Assembly: GCF_019219025.1 (NCBI RefSeq)
Contig: NZ_JAHUWN010000008.1
Span: 62,001 to 126,000, forward strand
DNA length: 64,000 nt
Direction of reading: 5' to 3'
Source of the DNA: Bacillus sp. sid0103
Lineage (GTDB): Bacteria > Bacillota > Bacilli > Bacillales_B > DSM-18226
Shown here: positions 18,037 through 26,988 of the stretch, piece by piece
Position numbering within the stretch: position 1 is the first letter of the stretch
Layout of the letters: each line of letters opens with the position of its first letter
The notes under the pieces: model-generated
Seen by the model: the letters and a program-made list of their open reading frames with translations, nothing else
Databases searched by the model: none
What the model was told of the DNA's origin: nothing
Position numbers and translations under genes: made by a program

Positions 18037-18074
18037 ACAAAGAAGAGCCAGCGATCGAAATCGCCGGCTCTTGC
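18037..18074 (-). terminator. secA terminator
   Basis: On the minus strand AAGAGCC-GGCGAT and ATCGC-TGGCTCTT form a near-perfect stem followed by CTTTGTT, just past the secA stop. Confidence 0.7.
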
Positions 18075-18082
18075 CATTCTAC

Positions 18083-20593
18083 TTATTTCCCTGCCCCACA
18101 GCAGTTCTTATATTTCTTGCCGCTTCCACAAATACATGGATCATTACGGCCCACATCAATTTGGTTCACTTTTGGTTTTTTCTTAACGGCTTCTCCATCT
18201 TCTTTTGGATTAACGGCTTGGCCTTTTGCAACTTCTTGACGCTCAAGGTTGTTGCGGATTTCAGCCTTCATGATATACATGGCTGCTTCGTCCTCGATTG
18301 ATTGAATCATTGCCTCAAACATCGCAAAGCCTTCGTGCTGGTATTCACGAAGCGGATCAATCTGACCGTAGGCACGTAAATGAATACCTTGGCGAAGCTG
18401 ATCCATCGCATCAATATGGTCAATCCATTTGGAGTCAACCGCACGGAGCGTTACCACTTTTTCAAATTCACGCATCTGCTCAGGGAAGAGAAGCTGCTCT
18501 TTTTCTTCGTAACGTTCCTTCACTTTGGCAAAAATGGTATCGCGAATTTCCTCTGGATCTTTTCCTTTCAGGTCATCCACCGTGATGTCGCCTTCATGTA
18601 AAAGAGTGGCATTCACATAATCGATAATCGCTTGCAGATTCCATTCTTCTTCATCCTCATGACGAGAAGCATGGGCATCGACATTCCGCTCGATAGAGTT
18701 CATAATCATCTTCTGAACAATTTCGCGAAGGTTTTCAGACTCTAGTACTTCATCACGCTGGGTGTAGATAATTTCACGCTGCTGGCGAAGTACATCATCA
18801 TATTGCAAGAGCTGTTTACGAGCATCAAAGTTGTTGCCCTCAACGCGTTTCTGCGCAGATTCAACCGCTCTTGACACCATCTTACTTTGGATTGGCTGGG
18901 AATCATCCATGCCAAGTCGTTCCATCATTGCTTTCATATTATCTGAACCAAAACGGCGCATCAGTTCATCTTCCATCGATAAATAGAACTGAGTAATACC
19001 AGGATCTCCTTGACGTCCGGAACGTCCACGGAGCTGATTATCAATCCGTCGGCTTTCATGTCGCTCTGTACCTATAACAGCAAGTCCGCCTAATTCTAAT
19101 ACACCTTCGCCAAGCTTAATGTCAGTACCACGACCAGCCATGTTAGTCGCGATTGTAACGGCTCCTTTGTGACCTGCTTCAGCAATGATTTCAGCTTCAC
19201 GCTCATGGTTTTTCGCGTTCAACACATTGTGGCGAATACCCTTTTTCACTAAATACTTAGAAATAAGCTCAGACGTTTCAATCGCAACTGTACCAACAAG
19301 TACTGGCTGTCCTTGTTGATGACGCGCAGCGATATCCTCAACAACTGCACGAAATTTACCGTCCATGGAAGAGTAAATTAAATCAGGACGGTCATCACGG
19401 GCAATTGGTCGATTCGTAGAGATAACGATAACATTCATGTTATAAATGTTACGGAATTCTTCCTCTTCCGTTTTTGCCGTACCAGTCATTCCGGCTAATT
19501 TTTCATACATCCGGAAGTAGTTTTGGAACGTAATCGTTGCCATTGTCATACTTTCGTTTTGAACTTCGAGTCCTTCTTTTGCCTCTATGGCTTGGTGCAA
19601 GCCTTCACTATAACGGCGGCCCTTCATTAAACGGCCAGTGAACTGGTCAACAATGACTATTTCGCCGTCTTGCACGACATAGTCAACATCAAGGTGCATG
19701 CTGACATTTGCTTTAAGTGCCTGATTAATATGATGGTTTAAGGTAACGTGTGCCATGTCAAAAAGGTTATCAATACCGAAAGCTTTTTCGGCTTTACTAA
19801 TTCCTTCTTCAGTCAACATTACACCCTTTGTTTTTTCATCGTAGGTATAATCAGTTTCCTTTGAAAGCATCCGGACAAAGCCATTAGCTTGGATATAAAG
19901 AACAGCGGACTTTTGTGCTGATCCGGAAATAATTAACGGTGTCCGCGCTTCATCGATTAAAATCGAGTCAACCTCATCAATAACTGCAAAGAAAAGTGGG
20001 CGCTGTACTTTTTGTTCCTTATAGAGGACCATGTTATCACGCAAATAATCGAAACCAAATTCATTATTCGTTCCGTACGTAATATCAGTGGCATATGCTG
20101 CTTGTTTTTCGTCCTTATCCATGCTATTTAAATTCAATCCAACAGTTAAACCTAGGAATTGATACAATTCACCCATTTCGGCGGCGTCACGGCTTGCTAA
20201 GTATTCGTTGACAGTAACAACGTGAACACCTCGACCAGAAAGTGCGTTCAAATAAACGGGCATCGTCGCAGTTAACGTTTTACCTTCCCCAGTTTTCATC
20301 TCCGAAATGTTTCCTTCGTGAAGGGAAATCCCTCCCATTAGCTGAACATGGTACGGATACAAGCCAAGTACTCGGCGGGCACCTTCACGAACAACCGCAA
20401 ACGCTTCAACCAGTAAATCATCCAATGATTCGCCGTTTTGATAACGGGACTTGAATTCTTCCGTTTTTTCACGCAGCTGTTCATCCGTCAATCTTTCTGT
20501 TTCTTCGGCCAGTGCTTCAATTTTTAGCGCAAGCTTTTCTAGCCGCTTCAGTTCGCGTTTGTTCAAATCAAACACTTTATTTAAAATCCCCAT
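18083..20593 (-). CDS. secA: Protein translocase ATPase SecA
   Basis: Motor that drives preproteins through SecYEG. Complete at 836 residues (B. subtilis 841). Visible parts: Walker [12 protein letters not shown] (~100-110), [15 protein letters not shown] (~207-221), the second nucleotide-binding fold with [13 protein letters not shown], arginine-finger region [12 protein letters not shown], helical scaffold, and the C-terminal zinc-binding [13 protein letters not shown] that docks SecB-like partners or membranes. The gene is on the minus strand, opposite to hpf and prfB, whereas in B. subtilis the three are co-directional. Its 3' end meets the DnaA-box region and its 5' end faces the cytochrome locus. 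Confidence 0.97.
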   Translation of the reverse strand: MGILNKVFDLNKRELKRLEKLALKIEALAEETERLTDEQLREKTEEFKSRYQNGESLDDLLVEAFAVVREGARRVLGLYPYHVQLMGGISLHEGNISEMKTGEGKTLTATMPVYLNALSGRGVHVVTVNEYLASRDAAEMGELYQFLGLTVGLNLNSMDKDEKQAAYATDITYGTNNEFGFDYLRDNMVLYKEQKVQRPLFFAVIDEVDSILIDEARTPLIISGSAQKSAVLYIQANGFVRMLSKETDYTYDEKTKGVMLTEEGISKAEKAFGIDNLFDMAHVTLNHHINQALKANVSMHLDVDYVVQDGEIVIVDQFTGRLMKGRRYSEGLHQAIEAKEGLEVQNESMTMATITFQNYFRMYEKLAGMTGTAKTEEEEFRNIYNMNVIVISTNRPIARDDRPDLIYSSMDGKFRAVVEDIAARHQQGQPVLVGTVAIETSELISKYLVKKGIRHNVLNAKNHEREAEIIAEAGHKGAVTIATNMAGRGTDIKLGEGVLELGGLAVIGTERHESRRIDNQLRGRSGRQGDPGITQFYLSMEDELMRRFGSDNMKAMMERLGMDDSQPIQSKMVSRAVESAQKRVEGNNFDARKQLLQYDDVLRQQREIIYTQRDEVLESENLREIVQKMIMNSIERNVDAHASRHEDEEEWNLQAIIDYVNATLLHEGDITVDDLKGKDPEEIRDTIFAKVKERYEEKEQLLFPEQMREFEKVVTLRAVDSKWIDHIDAMDQLRQGIHLRAYGQIDPLREYQHEGFAMFEAMIQSIEDEAAMYIMKAEIRNNLERQEVAKGQAVNPKEDGEAVKKKPKVNQIDVGRNDPCICGSGKKYKNCCGAGK

Positions 20594-21138
20594 ATCTGAT
20601 GAACGCTCCTTTTACCTGAGAGTCAATAAGTTCGTAACTTGAAAACCTTGTCAAAAATATTCGATAATTTCCCTTTCCATCTTACCACTTCCTCCAAACA
20701 GTGACAACAATGTTAGAAGGAAGCAGGATTGCGTCCAATCTACTATTATATTTCCTTCGATGTCAAACTAATCAAATTGCAAGCCTCGCTAAGTTCGATT
20801 TTTCGTCAAATTTGAAAGAATGATGGCGTGATTATGAGAATGCATTTCAACCAGAAATAAGAGTCTATAAATTGGTTGGATAGATGAATAATAGTTCGTA
20901 TTTATGTATAAAAATTCATTCACCCTCCCATTTACTAACACCGTTGTAGTGTTAACAAACCCTATAAATAACAATGTTTATATATTGTTTTTAGGAGAAA
21001 TCATCTCTTTTGCATGGATGAAAAATTATTCACAATTTGTACATTGGATTATACTTTCACAATGTTAGATACTACCTTTAGAGAGGTTAATATGGAAAAT
21101 AAATAGATAAAGAATCCAAAATGGGAAGGGTGAATTAT
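20594..21138. promoter_or_regulatory. Divergent control region between secA and the cytochrome locus
   Basis: About 545 bp without a credible gene. Two direct copies of a TTCACAAT-type sequence (ATTCACAAT 21028-21036, TTTCACAAT 21055-21063) lie 27 bp apart shortly before the first cytochrome gene; on the complementary strand they read ATTGTGAA(T/A), close to the reported ResD-binding consensus of B. subtilis (TTTGTGAAT). Short hairpins occur at about 20937-20957 and 20971-20992. No strong -35/-10 pair could be fixed. Redox control by ResDE is a hypothesis. Confidence 0.4.
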
Positions 21139-22518
21139 GTGGCCATTTGGGGGAAAAAAAATAAAAATATCGATCCCGAAAGTAGAGAAGATAGAAAAAA
21201 AGTTGGCCTGATTCGCGGAATATGGGGAAAGTTTCGAGGGATTGACTGGAAGAATCCAGTGAACAGGTGGAAATTACTGTTTGTTTCCCTTGTTGGTTGT
21301 ATCGTTGTTTTTGGTGGAGGATACGGGGTTCTTTCATTAACAAATTCGCCTACATTCTGTGCGAGCTGTCACGAAATGGCACCAGAGTATTCATCCTATA
21401 CAGCGAGTGCTCACAACCAGATAACATGTGTCCAGTGTCATATCAAGCCTGGTTTTACCAATATGATTACCCACAAAATGAAATCAATGAAAGAAGTGTA
21501 CTACCATGTAACTGGTGTTCCTGAACAAATCGTTCAAACCGAAGAAGAGGCCGTTTCGAACGAAAACTGTTTGCAATGTCACTCAAAGAACCGTCTTGTT
21601 ACGGCATCTGGGGACCTAAAGGTTAACCATAAAGGCCATATCGAAAAAGATATTCCTTGTATTACCTGTCATGCCGGTGTTGTTCACGCTAAGATGGCAA
21701 CCCGCGGTATCAACGTCGAAGAAGTTCGCGGCAAATGGACTGTAAAGAGTGCGGAGAAATTAATGGAAAAAAAATACTTGAGACCTAACATGGGTACGTG
21801 TATTGACTGCCATGACAAAGTAAATAACGGCGAAAAGCCTTGGAAAGATCCAGCTTATAACGTACCGGTTAATCCGGAAGCAGTCGAGAAAAAACTGGAA
21901 GAAAAGGTCAATGAAGCAACAAAAGAAACGGCAACAATATCAACCACAGAAGGCGAAAATGCGGAGGAAGCAGCTGCCGCGCACGATGAAAAAACGCAAG
22001 ATATCATTTTACAAGCAATCGGAAAGCAAAAGAAAGATGTTAAGGTTTCAATGGAATGTGAAACTTGTCACAAAAAAACTGAAATTCCTAAAACGCATAA
22101 AAATGTTGATTGGGGCAATAATCACGGCGGTACTGCTGTTCAACAACTAGATAAATGTATGAACTGTCACCAAGATTCAAAATGGGTAAGGGAAATTCCA
22201 AAAGAAGACATCATCTCACTTCTTAAAATGGGTAATCAAAATGTGAAGTATACACCAAGCGTAACACTTGCAAAAGAACAAGCACGAACTAATAAATTCT
22301 GCAGTGCCTGTCACTCTGATCGTCCCTCTGGACATGGTGAAAGCAATCAATGGTTGACTGCGCATGCATCCAAAGCCGAAACAAGTGACCAGAAAGCTGA
22401 ATGCTTTGTTTGCCATGACCGTGATAAACCAAAAGCAGACTCAACTAATGCAAAAGCACCGACAGATGTTTATTGCCAATACTGTCATAGAACTGGCTTT
22501 AAAGATGATAAGAAATAA
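21139..22518 (+). CDS. Decaheme c-type cytochrome, NapC/NirT-type membrane anchored
   Basis: Membrane-bound multiheme cytochrome that could oxidise menaquinol and pass electrons outward. A cytosolic N terminus and one helix (~45-66 of the product) precede ten CXXCH heme sites: CASCH, CVQCH, CLQCH, CITCH, CIDCH, CETCH, CMNCH, CSACH, CFVCH, CQYCH. The first four, with FCASCHEMAPEY, form a NapC/NirT-like module. An acidic Ala/Glu-rich linker of about 60 residues separates sites 5 and 6. It is a paralogue of the next gene. GTG 21139 is chosen because GGAAGGGTG (124-132) precedes it; ATG 21121 lacks a ribosome site, and an out-of-frame ATG at 21137 reads MWPFGG before a G5A8 run (see findings). 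First gene of the cytochrome locus. Confidence 0.85.
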   Translation: MAIWGKKNKNIDPESREDRKKVGLIRGIWGKFRGIDWKNPVNRWKLLFVSLVGCIVVFGGGYGVLSLTNSPTFCASCHEMAPEYSSYTASAHNQITCVQCHIKPGFTNMITHKMKSMKEVYYHVTGVPEQIVQTEEEAVSNENCLQCHSKNRLVTASGDLKVNHKGHIEKDIPCITCHAGVVHAKMATRGINVEEVRGKWTVKSAEKLMEKKYLRPNMGTCIDCHDKVNNGEKPWKDPAYNVPVNPEAVEKKLEEKVNEATKETATISTTEGENAEEAAAAHDEKTQDIILQAIGKQKKDVKVSMECETCHKKTEIPKTHKNVDWGNNHGGTAVQQLDKCMNCHQDSKWVREIPKEDIISLLKMGNQNVKYTPSVTLAKEQARTNKFCSACHSDRPSGHGESNQWLTAHASKAETSDQKAECFVCHDRDKPKADSTNAKAPTDVYCQYCHRTGFKDDKK

Positions 22519-22547
22519 ACGGAAATCGTTCTAGAGGAGGGTAAATA

Positions 22548-23708
22548 ATGGAAAAAGAAATCAAAGACCAGATCTCCCCTCCACGGACTCGCTACAAGGT
22601 ATATAAATATTTAACAGTAGCACTGCTATTTATCGTCGTCTTTTTCTCATTGGGACTAATAGGAGTAGAAACTACTTCCAGTTCAAGTTTCTGCTCCTCA
22701 TGCCATGAGATGAAGCCGGAGTATTATACGTGGAAGGCGTCCACACATAGTGAAGTGGATTGTGTTAAGTGTCATATAGGCTCGGGTACAGAAGAATATG
22801 CTAAAGCGAAAGCAAACGGATTAATGCAGGTGTATAAGAAAGCAACACAGACATACACCGCTCCTATCAGAATGCCAAAGGAAATACCTGATAGTGCGTG
22901 TGAGTCATGCCACGATGTTTCGAAACGAGAGGTCACAGCATCTGGGGACATTATTATCCCTCATGATAAGCATAAAAATAAAGAAATTGAGTGTATTCAA
23001 TGTCATAACGGAATAGCGCACGGTAAAATTGCGGATCGAAAGATGACTTTCCAAACAGATTATGAAAAATGGGATCGTAAAACGGGTATATCTGCAATGG
23101 CCGATTTAAAATTCACTCGTCCAGACATGGACACATGTATTGAATGTCATAAGGCTCGTAAAATAACCACCGAATGTTCAGCGTGTCATACAACGGGAAT
23201 GGTTCCAAAAAGCCATAAAGAAGCGGAATTTAAAACGAAAACACACGGCAAGCAGGCTGCAGAGCAATTAAAGAAGTGTAACCAGTGTCATAGTGATATG
23301 TCAAAAGATAAGCTTAAAGGTTATGATGATGTATCAGTTTTAGAGAGCTTCCTTAACAGCGGTCAAGCACAAGCAAAACAAAAGAACCATTTTAACTATG
23401 CTAAAGAAAATACTTTTTGTGAGGATTGCCATAAAAAACGCCCTGCAAGCCACGACAGTCATTTCTACAATAACCATGGTGCAATTGCTAACCAAAACCA
23501 AGAATCCTGCCAAGCATGCCATGAGGTGAAAAAGTCGAGTACGACAGGTGGAAATCAAGTAACATGCGCTTCTTGTCATCCAAGCAAACATAGTCAAAAG
23601 AATAGTTGGAAAGAAAATCATCCGATTTCGTTAGATGGAATTAAGAAACCTTCAGAGAAATGCTACAACTGCCATGCTAAAGCTAGTTGTTCAAAGTGTC
23701 ATAAGTAG
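22548..23708 (+). CDS. Dodecaheme c-type cytochrome, NapC/NirT-type membrane anchored
   Basis: 386 residues with one N-terminal helix (~20-41) and twelve CXXCH sites: CSSCH (49-53), CVKCH, CESCH, CIQCH, CIECH, CSACH, CNQCH, CEDCH, CQACH, CASCH, CYNCH, CSKCH, the last at the extreme C terminus. The N-terminal half aligns throughout with the preceding decaheme protein (FCxSCHEMxPEY, TASGD, IxCIQCHxGIAHxKxA), so the two arose by duplication; this copy lacks the acidic linker and has two more hemes at the C-terminal end. AGAGGAGGG precedes the ATG 29 bp after the previous stop. Quinol oxidation or electron relay on the outer membrane face is inferred from the family. Confidence 0.88.
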   Translation: MEKEIKDQISPPRTRYKVYKYLTVALLFIVVFFSLGLIGVETTSSSSFCSSCHEMKPEYYTWKASTHSEVDCVKCHIGSGTEEYAKAKANGLMQVYKKATQTYTAPIRMPKEIPDSACESCHDVSKREVTASGDIIIPHDKHKNKEIECIQCHNGIAHGKIADRKMTFQTDYEKWDRKTGISAMADLKFTRPDMDTCIECHKARKITTECSACHTTGMVPKSHKEAEFKTKTHGKQAAEQLKKCNQCHSDMSKDKLKGYDDVSVLESFLNSGQAQAKQKNHFNYAKENTFCEDCHKKRPASHDSHFYNNHGAIANQNQESCQACHEVKKSSTTGGNQVTCASCHPSKHSQKNSWKENHPISLDGIKKPSEKCYNCHAKASCSKCHK

Positions 23709-23739
23709 AAAAAACAAATGAAATTCGAGGTGGATATTA

Positions 23740-24450
23740 ATGGAAGCTAGAGAGCTGCCGATCAATCCAGAACCGGAAATTAATGAAAGAACGAAGTTAA
23801 AAGAAGAGAATAAAAAGTATTTTACAAAATTACAAGCTGCCTTGCTTCTTATCGTCACGATATTAGTGAGTATTGGTGGAGGCTACTATATAAGCGACAA
23901 ATATTTATGGTCTAATGCAAGTCAAGAAAGAATTAATGAGCAGCTAGATTATTATAAAGCATTAGTAGATTCTGAACCGAATAATCCTGAACACCGAGTA
24001 AATTTAGGATACACCTACTTCTTAAAAGGTGATAACAGCAATGCCATTAACCAGATGAAAGTTGCAACCGATCTAGACAGTAAATACTTTGGAGCCTATT
24101 TTAACCTTGGTCTCGTTTATATCGATGAAGAAAGATACAACGATGCCTTAAAGCAGGCCCAAAAAGCAGTCGAGTTGGGACCACGTAATTTTAAAGCCCA
24201 TTTATTGTCAGGAATGGTATATCGGGATTTGAAAATGTATGAAGAAGCAACCCAATCTCTTAAAGAAGCTCTTAAGTTGATGCCGACTAATACGGATATC
24301 ATTACCGAAATTGGTCGAGTGGAAGAAGATCAAGGACACAAAAAAGAAGCAGAGAAATTTTTCAAAGAGGCTTTAAACTATGACCCACTATATAAACCTG
24401 CATCAGAAGGCTTAGAGAGAATCGCTGCAAATGACAAAGACAGCAAATAG
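23740..24450 (+). CDS. Membrane-anchored TPR protein
   Basis: 236 residues: a charged cytosolic N terminus, one transmembrane helix (~30-50), and then about four tetratricopeptide repeats from residue ~80 to ~225 (for example AYFNLGLVYIDEERYNDALKQ and AHLLSGMVYRDLKMYEEA), predicted to face outward. Similar exported TPR proteins accompany cytochrome c maturation (NrfG/CcmH-type) and scaffold complexes. No heme site. It sits 31 bp after the dodecaheme gene in the same transcript, so a role in assembling or organising the cytochromes is inferred. Confidence 0.8.
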   Translation: MEARELPINPEPEINERTKLKEENKKYFTKLQAALLLIVTILVSIGGGYYISDKYLWSNASQERINEQLDYYKALVDSEPNNPEHRVNLGYTYFLKGDNSNAINQMKVATDLDSKYFGAYFNLGLVYIDEERYNDALKQAQKAVELGPRNFKAHLLSGMVYRDLKMYEEATQSLKEALKLMPTNTDIITEIGRVEEDQGHKKEAEKFFKEALNYDPLYKPASEGLERIAANDKDSK

Positions 24451-24465
24451 AAGGAGTTGACCACT

Positions 24466-25428
24466 TTGAAAAAGAGAAATGTTTATATATTGATGAGTAT
24501 TATTGTCACACTTTCCGTTGCTTTTTTTGCAGCCATCTATTTCTTAAATTTAGAATCGACCATAAAACCGATTGTTGCAAAAGTAGACCCGAGCGGACCA
24601 CCAGTATATACGAATTCATTATATGGCGAATTTAACAAACCCCTTAACAAACCAATGGATGTAACTAAAATTGGAGAGTTCGTTTATGTAAGTGATACAA
24701 ATAACAAACAAGTTCAAGTATTTGATCAATCAGGTACTTCAGTTTTCAAATTTGGTAAAGAGGGTACAAAAGATGGCGAATTTAAATTTCCATATGGAAT
24801 AGCTGGTGATAAGGATGGCAACATCTATGTAGCTGACTTGTACAATGGCAATATTTCCATTTTTGATTCAAAAGGCAAGTTCATTAAATACTTTAATAAG
24901 AACGAAAAAGACATTAAATCACCTGGTGGACTCCGCATTTTCGATGAGAAACTCTACGTTACCGATATTAAAGCAAACAAACTATTTATATTTAATCTAG
25001 ACGGCAAGAAATTAAGGGAAATTGGCGGCCCTGGTGTGGAGGAAGGAAAATTCATTGCACCCAATGCGGTAACAGTAGATAAAGATAATCAAATCTATGT
25101 TACAGATTCCGGGAATAATAGGGTACAAGTTTTTGATAAAGACGGTAAATTTATCAAAGTTATTAATGGTTCAAAAGATGGTAAAGGCGATCCAACACTG
25201 CTTAATCCTCGAGGAGTAGGTGTTGATTCAAAGGGTAATGTTTATGTGGTAAATAATCTCTCACATAATATTTATGCTTTCGATAAAGATGGGAATCAAA
25301 TGTTTGAATTAGGTGGAATGGGAACGGATAATGACAAACTTTACCTTCCAAATGGTCTGTTTATCGACGATCGAGATACATTGTTCGTGACAGATACAAT
25401 CAATCAAAGAGTCTCCATTTTCTACTAA
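24466..25428 (+). CDS. Membrane-anchored six-bladed NHL beta-propeller protein
   Basis: 320 residues. An N-terminal helix (~5-27) acts as signal anchor, followed by six NHL-type blades with the pattern (G)xFxxPxGIAxDxxGNIYVxDxxNxxIxxFDxxG, for example YVADLYNGNISIFD, YVTDSGNNRVQVFD and the closing FVTDTINQRVSIFY. NHL propellers are protein-interaction platforms and are common in clusters with multiheme cytochromes of metal-reducing bacteria. TTG 24466 is the start because AAGGAG (451-456) is 9 bp upstream; the in-frame TTG 24457 touches that site. No heme motif and no catalytic signature. Confidence 0.82.
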   Translation: MKKRNVYILMSIIVTLSVAFFAAIYFLNLESTIKPIVAKVDPSGPPVYTNSLYGEFNKPLNKPMDVTKIGEFVYVSDTNNKQVQVFDQSGTSVFKFGKEGTKDGEFKFPYGIAGDKDGNIYVADLYNGNISIFDSKGKFIKYFNKNEKDIKSPGGLRIFDEKLYVTDIKANKLFIFNLDGKKLREIGGPGVEEGKFIAPNAVTVDKDNQIYVTDSGNNRVQVFDKDGKFIKVINGSKDGKGDPTLLNPRGVGVDSKGNVYVVNNLSHNIYAFDKDGNQMFELGGMGTDNDKLYLPNGLFIDDRDTLFVTDTINQRVSIFY

Positions 25429-25526
25429 TAACCCTTTTTGTTTAAGGAGGTGATTTCGAAAGATCGCTGCTTTAACGTTATTCACTTAATTTAGAGAAAA
25501 AGAGAGAAAATTGGGAGGTTTTAAGA

Positions 25527-26642
25527 ATGAGTAAGTTGAAATTGGGCTTGTCATCTGTATTTATGCTGATTTTATTAAGCATATTTAGTGCGGTTGCCTT
25601 TGCTGAGGATGGAGTACCTCCAACCTCTACAAATCCAGCACCTGGAATTCATGTAGGTGATGTTGATAACTTTGGTAATAAAAGTACCCACAAAACCCAT
25701 GGTAATTTCCAAAACAACACTAACTCTTGTGCAAACTGTCATAGTACGCACAACGGGGAAGACGAAAAGTTGTTAATGAAAGACGGGGAATATGAACTTT
25801 GTATGTCCTGTCACGATGGTACAATGGGCTTTTATGATGTTACAAAAGGCAGCGGAGCAGGAACTTTTGATGATTCACACTTAAGTTCTTCTATGCATAA
25901 TGTTGATTCAGATCTGTTAGTAAAACAAGCACCTGGTGCGGTTAAGAATACATCAAATGATGTATTAGAATGTTCAAGCTGTCACAATCCACACGGTTCT
26001 GCTAACGACAGATTATTAAAAGAAACTGTTATCGGAGCTACACCGTTTGCTTTTAATCCTACAACAAATGTAGCAGTTCCAGTTGGTACTAAAACAATCA
26101 ATCTTGCCTTAACAGAAGATCCTGAATTTGCGGCTATTAACTCTCTTACGGGTACTAGTGGATTAAAAATCACAAAATCAATTGGACCAAAAGATTCAAT
26201 TGATAAACAATACTATTCTCAATTCTGTTCTGCTTGTCACGATGATTATTTAGCGAAGAGATCATCTGGCAGACCTAGCAACGCAACTAAGACAGACACA
26301 CATGATTACTTGTTCTCACATACTACGAACTCTACTTCTACAGGAAGAAACTGTGCTGCTTGTCACTATGCGCATGGTACAGATGTGACAACGTTAACAG
26401 ATGCATTAGGACAAAAAGTTGCGGACCTTACTAAGCCGGTTGCAGATGGCGGGAAATATGGCTGGACTCAAGAAAAAGCTGAAGCATACATGAAAGATGT
26501 AAGTGCGAAAGGTTCTTCTTTAAAGAAATATACTAACATGGCGATTTGTTTTGCTTGTCACGCCACTAGTATCTCAAATCAGGTTGATCCACAATACATT
26601 GGCCCGGATGGACGTTTCATTGGAAGAGGATTAATCAGATAA
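25527..26642 (+). CDS. Secreted hexaheme cytochrome with doubled CXXCH motifs (copy 1)
   Basis: 371 residues. A signal peptide (~1-26, ending AFA) is followed by six heme sites: CANCH, CMSCH, CSSCH, CSACH, CAACH, CFACH. The first pairs are of the doubled-CXXCH type (CANCHSTHNG ... ELCMSCHDGT; CSSCHNPHGS). No membrane anchor, LPXTG or S-layer domain is visible after cleavage, so the protein is released or held by other proteins. GGGAGG lies 9 bp before the ATG. The 98-bp gap from the propeller gene contains a purine-rich leader. The next gene is a close paralogue. Confidence 0.88.
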   Translation: MSKLKLGLSSVFMLILLSIFSAVAFAEDGVPPTSTNPAPGIHVGDVDNFGNKSTHKTHGNFQNNTNSCANCHSTHNGEDEKLLMKDGEYELCMSCHDGTMGFYDVTKGSGAGTFDDSHLSSSMHNVDSDLLVKQAPGAVKNTSNDVLECSSCHNPHGSANDRLLKETVIGATPFAFNPTTNVAVPVGTKTINLALTEDPEFAAINSLTGTSGLKITKSIGPKDSIDKQYYSQFCSACHDDYLAKRSSGRPSNATKTDTHDYLFSHTTNSTSTGRNCAACHYAHGTDVTTLTDALGQKVADLTKPVADGGKYGWTQEKAEAYMKDVSAKGSSLKKYTNMAICFACHATSISNQVDPQYIGPDGRFIGRGLIR

Positions 26643-26687
26643 AAATTAAGGCGCCCAATGGGACCTTTGAAAGAATAGTAATGATTG

Positions 26688-26723
26688 AACAAGGTAGCAA
26701 TAGTAATATTGTTACCTTGTTTT
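26688..26723 (+). terminator. Terminator after hexaheme copy 1
   Basis: AACAAGGTA-CAATA and TATTG-TACCTTGTT arms form a long stem followed by TTTT. A near-identical hairpin ends the second copy at 28231-28266. Confidence 0.8.
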
Positions 26724-26988
26724 AAATGATTAAACTTTGAAAATAGTAAACTACATAAATTAAATCCAAAATGAACAGAAAAACGACCAATCTTACCTCC
26801 CAAAGTGGTTTGTTTTTTGATTATATACACCTTCTAAATGTGCTCTGACTGTAAAAAAAGATAGATTAGGATATTTTGATCTTTTAAGGGGGTGGTAAAA
26901 AAAGAAAGATTGAGCCTGTTCAACCACATAGAAAAAAGAAAAAGAGAGAGAAAAACAAACAGAAAGATTTATGGGAGGTTTTTTAGAA
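26724..26988 (+). other. Leader region of hexaheme copy 2
   Basis: 265 bp between the terminator of copy 1 and the start of copy 2. The last 100 bases are strongly purine-rich on this strand (runs of A and G), like the shorter leader before copy 1. A promoter is needed here if the terminator is efficient, but no clear -35/-10 pair is seen. Confidence 0.4.

Noticed and set aside
17970..18301. Plus-strand frames at the end of secA
   Set aside because: They are antisense to the secA C terminus and its terminator and show no family likeness.
20937..20992. Riboswitch or T-box leader before the first cytochrome gene
   Set aside because: Only short weak hairpins are seen; no conserved T-box or riboswitch core and no antiterminator pair.
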